A model generated the notes under the pieces. The model saw only the letters and a list, made by a program, of their open reading frames with translations, was not told the DNA's origin and made no database searches. The position numbers and the translations under genes are program-made. 64,000 nt of DNA from Devosia sp. YR412 (lineage in GTDB: Bacteria > Pseudomonadota > Alphaproteobacteria > Rhizobiales > Devosiaceae): positions 1,240,001-1,304,000 of the forward strand of contig NZ_FOFL01000001.1 of NCBI RefSeq assembly GCF_900110945.1. Reading direction: 5' to 3'. Below are positions 16,807 through 26,231 of the stretch, in pieces. Every line of letters begins with the position of its first letter. Position 1 is the first letter of the stretch.

Positions 16807-17370
16807 CTAGGCGGTCTCACCAAACGTCAGGAAATGTACCGCCGCTGCGCCATACTCCCGGCGATCATCCAGCATGAATCCCTCCGGGATCACCACCTCA
16901 GCCTCGACACTTTCCTCAAACACCAGCGTCGCCCCAGGCTTCAGCCAGCCGCCTTTCGCCAGCCCCGCTAGCGCCAGTTCCCCCAGACCCTTGCCATAGG
17001 GCGGATCGAGAAACACCAAGTCGAACTGCCCAAACGTGCCGGGGGTGCCGAGGTCCGTCGCATCGCGGCGCAGCAGCTTGGTGATGCCCCCTGCCCCGAA
17101 GGCTTCGATGTGGTCGCGGATCAGGCCGCGCGATTCGGCGCCCATGTCCACGAAGGTGACATGGCTGGCGCCGCGCGACAGGGCCTCCAACCCCAGCGCG
17201 CCGGTGCCGGCGAAGAGGTCGAGCACGCGCACCCCATCGAACACCGGGCCGAGGCGGCTGGCGAGGATGTTGAACATGCTCTCGCGCACCCGGTCCGCCG
17301 TCGGGCGAATGCTATCGTCCGACGGAGAATTGAGCTGCTTGCCGCGGAATTTACCGGCAACGATACGCAT
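16807..17370 (-). CDS. rsmD: 16S rRNA (guanine(966)-N2)-methyltransferase RsmD
   Basis: The 187-aa protein begins MRIVAGKFRGKQL and has the SAM-binding VLDLFAGTGALGLEALSRGA motif at about residues 48-67 and the catalytic DPPYGKG motif, diagnostic of RsmD. It methylates N2 of G966 in 16S rRNA. It starts 3 bp after the pseudouridine synthase gene, so the two rRNA modification genes are one transcript. Confidence 0.95.
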   Translation of the reverse strand: MRIVAGKFRGKQLNSPSDDSIRPTADRVRESMFNILASRLGPVFDGVRVLDLFAGTGALGLEALSRGASHVTFVDMGAESRGLIRDHIEAFGAGGITKLLRRDATDLGTPGTFGQFDLVFLDPPYGKGLGELALAGLAKGGWLKPGATLVFEESVEAEVVIPEGFMLDDRREYGAAAVHFLTFGETA

Positions 17371-17373
17371 GGC

Positions 17374-19335
17374 TTAGCCGCGCGGCTTGCGCGGACCACC
17401 GGTCGGGCGGCCGGCACCACCGGACGGACGGCCACCGCCACCCGAGGGGCGACCGGCGCCGCCGGACGGACGACCGCCAGCCGAGGGACGGCCACCAGCG
17501 CCGCCAGCGGGACGAGTGCCGGGCTTGCCACCGAAACCACCCGGCTTGCCGAAGCCGCCGGGCTTGCCAGCACCACCGGGGCGCGGGCCACGGGCGGGGG
17601 CAGCGCCGTCGCGCTTGGGCATGGGCTTGCCATCGGCGCGCATGCGCGGCTTGCCATAGGTCTTGGCCTCGGAGCCGAATTCGTCACGACCCGGACGGGC
17701 CGGACGATCACCGCGCGGCGGACGATCGCCAAAGCTCGGGCGGTCGCCACGCGGCGGACGGTCGCCGAAGCTCGGACGTTCGCCACCCTCGGGACGGAAA
17801 CGCTGCGGCTTGTCGGAGAAGTTGCGGCCGGGCCGCTTGGCCTCGCCCTTGAAGGCGGCGCCTTCACCGCGTTCGCTATCGGGCCGCACGCGTGGCGTGA
17901 AGGCCGGGCGCTCGCCGGCACCGGCGTCTTCGCGACGCGGACCGCGCGGCGTGCCGACAAATTCACGGCCCTGCGGCGGACGCGAACCGCCTTCGGGACG
18001 CGGACCGCGCGGGCGATCACCGAATTCGGGACGCGGGCCGCGTGGCTTGTCGCCAAAAGCCTTCTTGTCGCCATAGGGCTTCTTGTCGCCATATGGCTTT
18101 TTATCGCCAAAGCTCTTCTTGTCGCCAAACGGCTTCTTGTCACCGAAGGACTTCTTGTCACCAAAGCTCTTGCCGGCCGGCTTGGGCGCGGCCTTGCCGA
18201 AAGTCTTGGCGGACTGGTCGTCGCGGTCTGGACGCGTCACGATACGGGTATTGCGTTTGGCCACGAATTCCTCCGGCGCACGGCCGTCTTCGTCAAAATG
18301 GATATGCCGCGGCGGCGGCGCATATTCGTCGTCCTGGCGCTCGTCGCGCTTGGCCATCGGCTTGCGGCTGTCGAAACGGCCGGGGCGATCCTGGCGCGGA
18401 CGGTCGGCGCGCAATTCTTCCTCTGTCTTTTCCGCACCATCGGTGAAGCGGAAGCGCTGGCGGGCAATTTCGACCGTATTGGTGCCGCGGCCGGTCAGGC
18501 GATCGCGGGTCGGCTTGCCGACCAGGGCATTGGCCTCGGCGGGCATTTCGCTGTCGAAATCGACATCGGCCGCATCGGCAAGCTTCTTGCCGAGCTGGTC
18601 GCGAAGCATTTTCGCCTTGATGGTCTCGATACCGCCGACAGGAATGTCGCCGAGCTGGAACGGGCCATAGGAGACGCGGATCAGGCGATTGACCTCGAGG
18701 CCGAGCGCGCCGAGGACATTCTTGACCTCGCGGTTCTTGCCTTCGCGCAGAGCTATGACCAGCCAGACATTGGCGCCCTGCTCGCGCTCGAGCGTGGCTT
18801 CGATGGCGCCATATTTGATGCCGTCGATCTCGATGCCGTCCTTGAGCTTGTCGAGGGCCTGCTGGGTCACCGAGCCATGGGCGCGCACGCGATAGCGGCG
18901 CAGCCAGCCGGTGGCGGGAAGTTCAAGCACGCGCTTGAGGCCGCCGTCATTGGTCAGCAGCAGCAGGCCTTCGGTATTGATATCGAGGCGGCCGACGGTG
19001 ACGACGCGCGGCAGGCCGTGGGTTTCCAGATGTTCGAAAATCGTCTCGCGACCTTCGGGGTCCTTCTCGGTGACCACCAGGCCGGCCGGCTTGTGGTAGA
19101 GCCAGACGCGGGTGCCCTGGCGAGCGGCGAGCGGCGCGCCATCGACCAGGATCTTGTCGCGATCGGTCACGTTGAAGGCGGGGGTGAGCACCTTCTTACC
19201 GTTGACCACGACGCGGCCTTCGGTGATCCACACCTCGGCATCGCGGCGGGAGCAAAGCCCGGAGCGGGCAATCACCTTGGCGAGGCGATCGCCGGTATCG
19301 GGCTGGGTGGGTTTGTCGGTCGTCTTGTCGCTCAT
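17374..19335 (-). CDS. rRNA pseudouridine synthase (RluB/RsuA family) with long disordered tail
   Basis: The first about 250 residues are an ordinary RsuA/RluB enzyme: an S4 RNA-binding domain (RLAKVIARSGLCSRRDAEVWI) and a catalytic domain with the Asp-bearing VGRLDINTEGLLLLTNDG and the GKNREVKNV segment. The remaining about 400 of 653 residues are low-complexity, basic and Gly/Arg/Lys/Pro-rich, with tandem units such as KKSFGD, KKPYGD, RPRGPRPE, RGDRPSFGD and GGAGRPSGG. Such tails occur in Hyphomicrobiales homologues and probably bind RNA or ribosomes. The start MSDKTTDKPTQ is chosen at 19335; a longer frame upstream lacks similarity. Confidence 0.9.
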   Translation of the reverse strand: MSDKTTDKPTQPDTGDRLAKVIARSGLCSRRDAEVWITEGRVVVNGKKVLTPAFNVTDRDKILVDGAPLAARQGTRVWLYHKPAGLVVTEKDPEGRETIFEHLETHGLPRVVTVGRLDINTEGLLLLTNDGGLKRVLELPATGWLRRYRVRAHGSVTQQALDKLKDGIEIDGIKYGAIEATLEREQGANVWLVIALREGKNREVKNVLGALGLEVNRLIRVSYGPFQLGDIPVGGIETIKAKMLRDQLGKKLADAADVDFDSEMPAEANALVGKPTRDRLTGRGTNTVEIARQRFRFTDGAEKTEEELRADRPRQDRPGRFDSRKPMAKRDERQDDEYAPPPRHIHFDEDGRAPEEFVAKRNTRIVTRPDRDDQSAKTFGKAAPKPAGKSFGDKKSFGDKKPFGDKKSFGDKKPYGDKKPYGDKKAFGDKPRGPRPEFGDRPRGPRPEGGSRPPQGREFVGTPRGPRREDAGAGERPAFTPRVRPDSERGEGAAFKGEAKRPGRNFSDKPQRFRPEGGERPSFGDRPPRGDRPSFGDRPPRGDRPARPGRDEFGSEAKTYGKPRMRADGKPMPKRDGAAPARGPRPGGAGKPGGFGKPGGFGGKPGTRPAGGAGGRPSAGGRPSGGAGRPSGGGGRPSGGAGRPTGGPRKPRG

Positions 19336-19388
19336 GGCGGCATTCTTTCTATCATGCGGGACCCAAAATGGGCGGCGCGGAAAACGCG

Positions 19389-19413
19389 AAGCGGCCGGAT
19401 AATCCGGCCGCTT
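19389..19413. terminator. Hairpin terminator after the lipoprotein gene
   Basis: A perfect 11-bp stem (AAGCGGCCGGA / TCCGGCCGCTT) with a TAA loop lies 26 bp beyond the stop of the minus-strand lipoprotein gene and 54 bp before the pseudouridine synthase start. The following GCGTTTTCC gives only a short T-run on the minus strand. Confidence 0.7.
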
Positions 19414-19438
19414 GCAAAGGGTAGACCTGACGCTGGCG

Positions 19439-20158
19439 TCAGAGCTTGGTTTCGGAGTCGTTGAGCGAAACGCCCTGGCCGCCACCGGTACCGCCGGGGG
19501 TCAGATTTGGCGTGGCGCGAATACGGGCATCCTGGATGGCCTTGCGCACGGCCGGGGGGCAGCGCGCATCATTGAGGGCGACAACGTCGCCATTGCCCAC
19601 GGCGCAGACCAGGTCGGCATCGCCAACGCGGGTGAAATATTCATCCGGCGGCATGTAGAGCGCGCGATTGGAACTGTTGACGGCAACGTCGCGATTATTG
19701 GCCTGCATGCGGGCGGTCAGCGTGCGGGCTTCCTGCTCGGTCAGCGGACGGCCGGCGACATTGCGCAGGTCGACGACCTTGGCATTGCGCAGGCGCGTGA
19801 TGTCGGCTTCGCTGAGATTGGCGGTATCGATCTGGACGGTGTCGCTATTGGCCGGCAGCTGGGCCTTGGCGCTGGCGGTGCTCGGCGCCGGCAGGGCCTG
19901 ACCGGAAGCCGGCAGCGCAAGTGGCGCGCGAGCCGTGGTCATTTCTTCCTTGGCCTCTTCGCCGGGGATGAGGCCGACGCCACGAGCCGTGGAGGTCATG
20001 ACCTCGCGCTCGAAGGTGCGGAAGTCGCCCATGGCATTGGTGCCTTCGGCAGTCGTGCAGGCGGTGAGCGCCAGCGCGAGCACGATGGCCATGCCAGCCG
20101 AAGCGGCGCGGCCAAGGGCACGAAGAGCAGTGTGCTGCCCGGTCAATCCAATCTGCAT
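19439..20158 (-). CDS. Putative lipoprotein of unknown function
   Basis: The 239-aa protein has an N-terminal hydrophobic segment and lipobox (VLALALTACTTAEG, with Cys at about residue 34), so it is probably lipidated by the machinery whose peptidase, lspA, is encoded just upstream. The mature part is rich in Ala/Pro in a linker (about residues 75-105), then has a small conserved-looking domain (DTANLSEADITRLRNAKVVDLRNVAGRPLTEQEA) with two cysteines (LVCAVG, ARCPPAV), and ends in a Gly-rich tail. I do not recognise a named family. It lies 73 bp downstream of lspA on the same strand. Confidence 0.78.
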   Translation of the reverse strand: MQIGLTGQHTALRALGRAASAGMAIVLALALTACTTAEGTNAMGDFRTFEREVMTSTARGVGLIPGEEAKEEMTTARAPLALPASGQALPAPSTASAKAQLPANSDTVQIDTANLSEADITRLRNAKVVDLRNVAGRPLTEQEARTLTARMQANNRDVAVNSSNRALYMPPDEYFTRVGDADLVCAVGNGDVVALNDARCPPAVRKAIQDARIRATPNLTPGGTGGGQGVSLNDSETKL

Positions 20159-20231
20159 GAGACGTCCTTCACGATGTCGGCGGCTTATAACGCACTTTGC
20201 CGGTTAAAACCAGATTCAGGCAGGACGATGT

Positions 20232-20825
20232 TCACGCGGATGATTTGCTCGGCCGCAGCTTGGTGAGGCCCGACAGATCGAGGATCAAGAGGATCACGCC
20301 GACGGTGATGGCAACGTCGGCAATGTTGAAAATATAGAAGGACCAAGTGCCCCAGTGCAGGTGGAAAAAGTCCGCCACCGCTCCATAGATCAGCCGGTCA
20401 ATGGCATTGGACAGGGCACCACCGATGCAGAAGGCGAGACCGAGCCGCACCAGCGCTGAATCGGCGCGCACCCACCAGATCGACAGCGCGACGATGGCCA
20501 CCAGCATGACGACCCCCAGAACCCAGGCCGGCAGGTGGTCGAGCATGCCGTAGGAAATGCCGGTGTTCCACACCAGCACGTAGTCGAAGAAGTCGGTGAC
20601 TCGAACGATCTCTCCGCCGCGCCAACCGGTCATGGCGAAGGGCACATAACTGGTGAAGACCTCGACGCAATTGGAGGCGCCTATAGCGATGCAATCACCC
20701 GAAACCGCAAAGGCTTTGTGCGCGCGGTCGAGGCCGAAAGCGAGGATCGCCATGGTCAGGGATATGTAGACGGAGGGCTGCAGCCATCCGCGAACGGCGG
20801 CAGCCTTGTCGTTATTCGCCGCCAC
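20232..20825 (-). CDS. lspA: Lipoprotein signal peptidase II
   Basis: The 197-aa inner-membrane protein has four helices and the two catalytic-Asp blocks of LspA: GGALSNAIDRLIYG and FNIADVAITVG. It cleaves the signal peptide of diacylated prolipoproteins. The loop between the first two helices (SGDCIAIGASNCVEVFTSY) is longer than in E. coli and carries two cysteines. The gene follows ileS by 2 bp, the common ileS-lspA pairing. Confidence 0.95.
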   Translation of the reverse strand: MAANNDKAAAVRGWLQPSVYISLTMAILAFGLDRAHKAFAVSGDCIAIGASNCVEVFTSYVPFAMTGWRGGEIVRVTDFFDYVLVWNTGISYGMLDHLPAWVLGVVMLVAIVALSIWWVRADSALVRLGLAFCIGGALSNAIDRLIYGAVADFFHLHWGTWSFYIFNIADVAITVGVILLILDLSGLTKLRPSKSSA

Positions 20826-20827
20826 GG

Positions 20828-23782
20828 CTAGAGACCCGCCGCGGCGCGTTCGCGCAGCGCCTGGGCGTCGCGCGGTGAGACGTCGGGATATTCCGGGTCG
20901 GAACCAACTTCAGGAAGCACTTTCCACGAGCGGGCGCAGCGCTGGCCCTCGGCCTTGGCAAACACCACCGTAACGCCGGGGACTTCGGCCAGGGTGAAGC
21001 CGCCGACCGGTGCCGCATGGCCATTGCCCAGCGTCAAAGCTGAGGTGATGGCGATTTCGGCGAGATCCAGATCAGCCACCGCCGCGGCCAGGGCCGGATC
21101 GGTGATGAACACGGTCGGGGCGGCCTCGAGCGAGGAACCGATGACCTTTTCCTTGCGCTGCAGTTCCAGCTCGCCAGTGATGACACGACGCACCGACTTG
21201 ACCTGCTCCCACTTGGCAGCCAGCGCGTCGTTCTTCCACTCGGTTGGAACCTCGGGGAAGAGACGCAGATGGACGGAGGATTCGGCGCCGGGGAAGCGTT
21301 CGAGCCAGACCTCTTCCATGGTGAAGACCAGGATGGGGGCGAGCCAGGCGGTCAGGCACATATAGAGGTGGTTGAGCACGGTCAGCGATGCACGGCGCTT
21401 CACGCTCGAGATCGGGTCGCAGTAGAGAGCGTCCTTGCGGATATCGAAGTAGAAGGCGCTCAGCTCGATATTCATGAAGTTGGTGAGCAAGGTCACGACG
21501 CGGCGATAGTCATAGGACTTGTAGGCGTCGCGCACCTGGGCATCGAGCTGGGCCAGGCGATGCAGCATCAGCTGTTCGAGCTCGGGCATCTCGCCGAAAG
21601 CCACTTCGTCCTTGGCTTCGTAGTGAGCGAGATTGCCGAGCAGCCAGCGCAGCGTGTTCCTGAGCTTGCGATAGGCATCCACGGTGGTCTGGATGATTTC
21701 CTTGCCCAGCCGCAGGTCTTCCGAATAGTCGGACGAGGCCACCCAGAGGCGCAGGATATCGGCGCCGTATTGCTTGATGATGTCCTGCGGAGCAACGGTA
21801 TTGCCCAGCGACTTGCTCATCTTCTTGCCTTCGCCATCCATGGTGAAGCCATGGGTCAGCACGCTGTCATAGGGCGCGTGGCCATTGGTGGCGCAGCTTT
21901 CCAGCAGCGACGAGTGGAACCAGCCGCGGTGCTGGTCCGAGCCTTCGAGATACATCGATGCCGGGAATTTCAGATGCGGCCACTTCTGCTTGTTGCGCAG
22001 CACGAACGAGTGGGTCGAGCCCGAGTCGAACCACACGTCGAGCACGTCGGTGACCATTTCATAGTCTGCCACCGCATAGGCTTCGCCAAGGTAACGCGCG
22101 GCAGCGCCGGGCTTGTACCAGGCGTCGGCACCCTCTTCCTCAAAGCTCTGGGCAATGCGGTGATTGACCGCGTCGTCCTTGAGGATGTCCTGCGTCTCCT
22201 TGTGCACGAACACCGTGATCGGCACGCCCCAGGCGCGCTGCCGCGACAGCACCCAGTCGGGGCGATCGGCGATCATGGCGCGCAGGCGGTTCTGTCCGGC
22301 GGCGGGATAGAACTTGGTTGCATCGATGGCATTGAGCGCGCGGTGGCGCAGGGTGTCGCCCGAGGCGCCTTCAATGTCGCGGTCCATATAGACGAACCAC
22401 TGTGGCGTATTGCGGAAGATCACCGGCTTCTTGGAGCGCCAGGAATGCGGATAGGAGTGTTTGACGCGGCCGCGGGCAACCATGGCATGGCGTTCGGCCA
22501 GCGCGGCGATGACGCGGTTGTTGGCGTCGCCCTTCTTGCCGTTGTCGTCGATGACGCGAGCGCCTTCGAGACCGGGGGCTTCATTGGTGTAAAAGCCGTC
22601 GTCGCCGACGACATAGGGGATGGCAGAGTCCACGCCCTTTTCGCCCAGCAGGCGCGACGAGTTCATCCAGATTTCAAAGTCATCGAGGCCATGGCCCGGC
22701 GCCGTATGGACAAAGCCGGTGCCGGCATCATCGGTGACGTGATCGCCATCGAGCAGCGGGACCGTAAACGTATAGCCATCGCCGAGACCGCGAAGCGGAT
22801 GCTCGGCCAGTGTCTTGGCCAGCATCTCGCTGGTGACGGCAAAGACGCGCTCATAGGCCTCGACCTTGGCCTTCTGCATCACTTCGGCAGCCAGCTTGTC
22901 GGCCAGGATATACTGGTCGCCGACCGCGGCCCAATTGCCTTCGGCAGCTGCGGTGACGCGATAAAGGCTATAGGCGATCTTGCCGGAGAACGAGATGGCG
23001 CGGTTGGCGGGGATGGTCCAGGGCGTCGTCGTCCAGATCACGACATAGGGGCGAACGGCGGCGCTGCCGGGTGCCGGCTCGGCACCGCCCAGCTGGCTGA
23101 CCGGGAACTTCACCCAGATGGTGTCGCTCTCATAATCCGCATATTCGATCTCGGCCTCGGCCAGCGCGGTGCGTTCCACAACCGACCACATGACCGGCTT
23201 ACTGCCGCGATAGAGCTGGCCGGAGGTGGCCACCTTCATCAGTTCGCGGGCGATCTGGGCTTCGGCGTCGAAGCTCATGGTGAGATAGGGGTTGTCCCAC
23301 TCGCCGAGCACGCCGAGGCGCTTGAATTCCTCGCGCTGGATATCGACCCAGCTTTCGGCAAAGCTGCGGCATTCCTGGCGGAATTCGACGACCGGAACCT
23401 CGTTCTTGTCCTTGCCTTTGGCGCGATACTGTTCCTCGATCTTCCACTCGATCGGCAGGCCGTGACAGTCCCAGCCCGGCACATAAGCCGAGTTGTGGCC
23501 CAGCATCTGCATCGAGCGGGAGACAAGGTCCTTCAGCGTCTTGTTGAGCGCGTGACCGATATGGATATTGCCATTGGCATAGGGAGGGCCATCATGGATG
23601 GTGAACAGCGGCCGATCCTTGGCCTGCTCACGCTGCATGGCGTAAATGTCCATGTCTTCCCAGCGCTTAAGCCAACCTGGCTCGCGATCCGGCAGGCCAG
23701 CGCGCATGGGAAATTCGGTTTCCGGCAGAAACAGCGTCGACGAATAATCGGTTTCGGCGGCGCCTGTAGCGGTATCGGTCAT
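20828..23782 (-). CDS. ileS: Isoleucyl-tRNA synthetase
   Basis: The 984-aa class I synthetase has the HIGH motif in [12 protein letters not shown] near residue 70, an editing domain, and KMSKSLGNT before the anticodon-binding domain. The C-terminus lacks the Cys4 zinc finger of E. coli IleRS, as is usual in this class. The start at 23782 ([20 protein letters not shown]) is chosen; a 41-residue upstream extension is not typical of the family. lspA follows after 2 bp. Confidence 0.96.
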   Translation of the reverse strand: MTDTATGAAETDYSSTLFLPETEFPMRAGLPDREPGWLKRWEDMDIYAMQREQAKDRPLFTIHDGPPYANGNIHIGHALNKTLKDLVSRSMQMLGHNSAYVPGWDCHGLPIEWKIEEQYRAKGKDKNEVPVVEFRQECRSFAESWVDIQREEFKRLGVLGEWDNPYLTMSFDAEAQIARELMKVATSGQLYRGSKPVMWSVVERTALAEAEIEYADYESDTIWVKFPVSQLGGAEPAPGSAAVRPYVVIWTTTPWTIPANRAISFSGKIAYSLYRVTAAAEGNWAAVGDQYILADKLAAEVMQKAKVEAYERVFAVTSEMLAKTLAEHPLRGLGDGYTFTVPLLDGDHVTDDAGTGFVHTAPGHGLDDFEIWMNSSRLLGEKGVDSAIPYVVGDDGFYTNEAPGLEGARVIDDNGKKGDANNRVIAALAERHAMVARGRVKHSYPHSWRSKKPVIFRNTPQWFVYMDRDIEGASGDTLRHRALNAIDATKFYPAAGQNRLRAMIADRPDWVLSRQRAWGVPITVFVHKETQDILKDDAVNHRIAQSFEEEGADAWYKPGAAARYLGEAYAVADYEMVTDVLDVWFDSGSTHSFVLRNKQKWPHLKFPASMYLEGSDQHRGWFHSSLLESCATNGHAPYDSVLTHGFTMDGEGKKMSKSLGNTVAPQDIIKQYGADILRLWVASSDYSEDLRLGKEIIQTTVDAYRKLRNTLRWLLGNLAHYEAKDEVAFGEMPELEQLMLHRLAQLDAQVRDAYKSYDYRRVVTLLTNFMNIELSAFYFDIRKDALYCDPISSVKRRASLTVLNHLYMCLTAWLAPILVFTMEEVWLERFPGAESSVHLRLFPEVPTEWKNDALAAKWEQVKSVRRVITGELELQRKEKVIGSSLEAAPTVFITDPALAAAVADLDLAEIAITSALTLGNGHAAPVGGFTLAEVPGVTVVFAKAEGQRCARSWKVLPEVGSDPEYPDVSPRDAQALRERAAAGL

Positions 23783-23981
23783 GGAAAACGGCAATCGGAA
23801 AGGGAGAGTTGGGGCGCCTTTTAGCAAGGGGCGGCCATCGGGGCAAAGTGTTTTAGCCCATGGCGGTTTGCAGCGATGCCGCTGCAAGACTTCGGGGCAG
23901 GGCAACTATTTGTGATGGCTCAGCTTGAATTGGCGGCCAATTCGGTGTGCAGTCGAAAAATCCAGCGCCAGTGAGGACTTC

Positions 23982-25064
23982 GTGGACACGATCCTTGGTT
24001 TGATCGACGACATCTACGAGGCCGCCGCCCATCCCGAGCATTGGCCCGCCGCCCTCAAGAACCTCGCCGACAGCACCGGCAGTATCGACGCCACCATGGG
24101 CGGGCAGACCGCCGCGCAGGTACCGCTGCTGGTCACCGTGCGCACCGATCCGGTGATGGTGCGCAGCTATGCCGAGCATTACCACCGCCGCAATGCCATG
24201 CAGTTGGCGTTGCACACCACGCCGGTCGGGCGTCCGGTGGTCGATGCCATGGTAGTGGATGCCGAGAGTTTTCGGGCCAGCGAATTCTACAACGAATGGT
24301 GCGTGCCGCAGAACTATCTCCACGGCGCGGCGCTGAACCTCGCCACCTCGCAGGGCTGGCGCGCCACGCTGATGGTGTCAGGCCGCAATGAATATGACCA
24401 GGATGCGCTGAAACTGTTCGGCGCGGTGACGCCGCATCTGATCCGCGCCTTCCAGCTCAACCAGGTGTTGCACGAGACCCGCTCGCTCGGCATGGGCGCC
24501 TTTGCGGCGCTGGAATATCTCGATCGCGGCGCGCTGCTGGTCGGCGCCAATGGCATAATCCGCACCGCCAATGGAATGGCCGACCTCATCATGGCCGCCG
24601 GCGACGGGCTGACGCTCAAGGATGGCCGGTTGAGCTGCGCCGATCCACGCGAAACGGCCCAGCTGAGCCGGCTGATCGCCCAGACGGTGCGCGGCATGGT
24701 TTCGCGCGACGAGGGCATCCTGCAGATCAGCCGCAGCGAGGGCCGCAGCCCGCTCAGCGTGCAATGCCTGCCCTTCCCCACCAGCAATTGGTGGCCCGGC
24801 TTCACCCAGCAATTGGCAATGATCTTCGTCACCGACCCAGACGCCAGGATGGAACAGACTGTCGAACGCATGCGCCAGCGCTATGGGCTGACACCTGCGG
24901 AGGCGCGGCTGGCCTGGGAAATCGTACGCGGCGGCGGGCGGAAATCGGCGGCAGACAAGCGCGGGATTTCGGTGGCGACGGCGCGGAGCCAGCTGACGAG
25001 CATTTTTGACAAGACCGGGGTGCGGCGGCAGTCGGAATTGGTGCGGTTGTTGCTGGATGATTGA
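23982..25064 (+). CDS. LuxR-type helix-turn-helix regulator
   Basis: The protein (360 aa from the GTG at 23982) has a long N-terminal sensory region of about 290 residues with no motif I can name, and a C-terminal LuxR-like HTH: RYGLTPAEARLAWEIVRGGG...SVATARSQLTSIFDKTGVRRQ. The architecture matches a widespread alphaproteobacterial group with a PAS-like middle (GALLVGANGIIRTANGMADLI). The GTG is preceded by GTGAGGA; the TTG at 23925 would add 19 residues. It lies on the plus strand inside an otherwise minus-strand housekeeping block, flanked by a repeat, which suggests insertion. Ligand and targets are unknown. Confidence 0.85.
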   Translation: MDTILGLIDDIYEAAAHPEHWPAALKNLADSTGSIDATMGGQTAAQVPLLVTVRTDPVMVRSYAEHYHRRNAMQLALHTTPVGRPVVDAMVVDAESFRASEFYNEWCVPQNYLHGAALNLATSQGWRATLMVSGRNEYDQDALKLFGAVTPHLIRAFQLNQVLHETRSLGMGAFAALEYLDRGALLVGANGIIRTANGMADLIMAAGDGLTLKDGRLSCADPRETAQLSRLIAQTVRGMVSRDEGILQISRSEGRSPLSVQCLPFPTSNWWPGFTQQLAMIFVTDPDARMEQTVERMRQRYGLTPAEARLAWEIVRGGGRKSAADKRGISVATARSQLTSIFDKTGVRRQSELVRLLLDD

Positions 25065-25096
25065 GGGGACCGAAGGCACCTACAACGCCACAACTA

Positions 25097-25231
25097 CGGT
25101 GTCATCCCGGCCTTGAGCCGGGATCCATCCTGAGATGTTTGTCTTGCCGCAAGGTGTTTCGTCCGATCGACCTTGCGGCCGTGGTACCATCTCGAGATGG
25201 TACCACGGCCGCAAGGCCGGGGTGACATCGA
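25097..25231. repeat. Intergenic palindromic element, family B copy 3, containing a perfect 46-nt palindrome
   Basis: The left arm is standard (GTGTCATCCCGGCCTTGAGC) with the inner CCGCAAGGT. The right part is rearranged: 25171-25216 is a perfect 46-nt palindrome with no spacer, centred on CTCGAG, whose halves run from CCTTGCGGCC to GGCCGCAAGG. The usual GGCTCAAGGCC core of the right arm is replaced by the mirror image of the inner arm. It sits between the convergent LuxR-type gene and ribF. Confidence 0.88.
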
Positions 25232-25255
25232 GTGTGTGGGAAGACCAGGCTTGCC

Positions 25256-26227
25256 CTACCCCACAAACCCCAGCTTCGCATCCAGCTCACTAATCGGCTT
25301 GGCCGCGGCCAGCGCTTCCCGCGCTTTCCGGCTATCGCGATCCATCGCCGTGATCAGCTCGTCCAGTCCAGAAAACACTTCCTGCCCGCGGATATGGGCG
25401 ATCAGCGCCACGGTGATGGTCTGGCCGTAGATGTCCTCGTCGAAATCGAACAGATGCGTTTCGAACGGCGGGCGCTGGTTGTTGAACATCGGCTTACCGA
25501 AGGCGGCGACGCCGTCGAGCAGGCGATCACCCAGCCGGGCGCGCACGGCATAGACACCTTGGGCCAGCTGGAAATTGGCATGGGTCATGGTGTTGGCCGT
25601 GGGGTAGCCAAGCTCGCGGCCGCGCTGGTCGCCCTTGACGACGCAGCCGTCGAAAAACCAGTGATAGCCGAGCAGGCGATTGGCGGCGGTGACGGCGCCT
25701 TCGGAGAGGGCCGCGCGGATGCGCGAGGAGGAGATAACCTCGTCGCCCTCGTCCATCAGGCCGAGCGTTTCGACGGCAAAGCCATGCGCCTCGCCCGAGG
25801 CCTTGAGGAAATTCGGGGTACCGCGACGCTGGCGGCCGAAGTGGAAGTCCGAACCGACGATGACGCCGGTGACACCCAGGGCCTCGACCAGAAAGCGCGA
25901 AACGAAATCCTCGGCTTCGATCTGGGAGAAGTCGCGGTCGAAATGCAGCACGGTGATGGCGTCAATGCCGAAGGCCTCGGCCAGCCGCGCCTTGGCGTCA
26001 CCATCGGTGAGGCGAAACATGAAGGGCGCGGGGGCGAAGACGTCGCGCGGATGCGGCTCGAAGGTCAGCACCATGGCCGGCACGCCAGCCTCGGCGGCGC
26101 GGGCCTTGAGCGTCGTCAGCACGCTTTGGTGGCCACGGTGAAAGCCGTCGAAATTGCCAATGGCAACATAGGCGCCACGCAGGTTTGCCGGCACGGCATC
26201 CAGTGAATTCAGGCGGACGAAGCTCAT
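25256..26227 (-). CDS. ribF: Bifunctional riboflavin kinase / FAD synthetase
   Basis: The 323-aa protein has an N-terminal FMN adenylyltransferase domain (AIGNFDGFHRGHQ with the HxGH-type motif, TFEPHPRDVF, EVISSSRIRAAL) and a C-terminal riboflavin kinase domain (GDQRGRELGYPTANT, with the PTAN motif, then QGVYAVRA and ETHLFDFDEDIYG). It makes FMN and FAD from riboflavin. The ATG at 26227 lies 5 bp after the HAD hydrolase stop. The longer frame upstream is a shadow of that gene. Confidence 0.96.
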   Translation of the reverse strand: MSFVRLNSLDAVPANLRGAYVAIGNFDGFHRGHQSVLTTLKARAAEAGVPAMVLTFEPHPRDVFAPAPFMFRLTDGDAKARLAEAFGIDAITVLHFDRDFSQIEAEDFVSRFLVEALGVTGVIVGSDFHFGRQRRGTPNFLKASGEAHGFAVETLGLMDEGDEVISSSRIRAALSEGAVTAANRLLGYHWFFDGCVVKGDQRGRELGYPTANTMTHANFQLAQGVYAVRARLGDRLLDGVAAFGKPMFNNQRPPFETHLFDFDEDIYGQTITVALIAHIRGQEVFSGLDELITAMDRDSRKAREALAAAKPISELDAKLGFVG

Positions 26228-26231
26228 CGTA

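Noticed and set aside
17110-19464. 784-codon open frame on the plus strand over rsmD and the pseudouridine synthase gene
   Set aside because: It is a repeat-driven shadow (long Ala/Thr/Leu runs) of the low-complexity tail on the other strand.
21269-23824. 851-codon open frame on the plus strand
   Set aside because: It is antisense to ileS, whose HIGH and KMSKS motifs are intact. No motif in the shadow frame.
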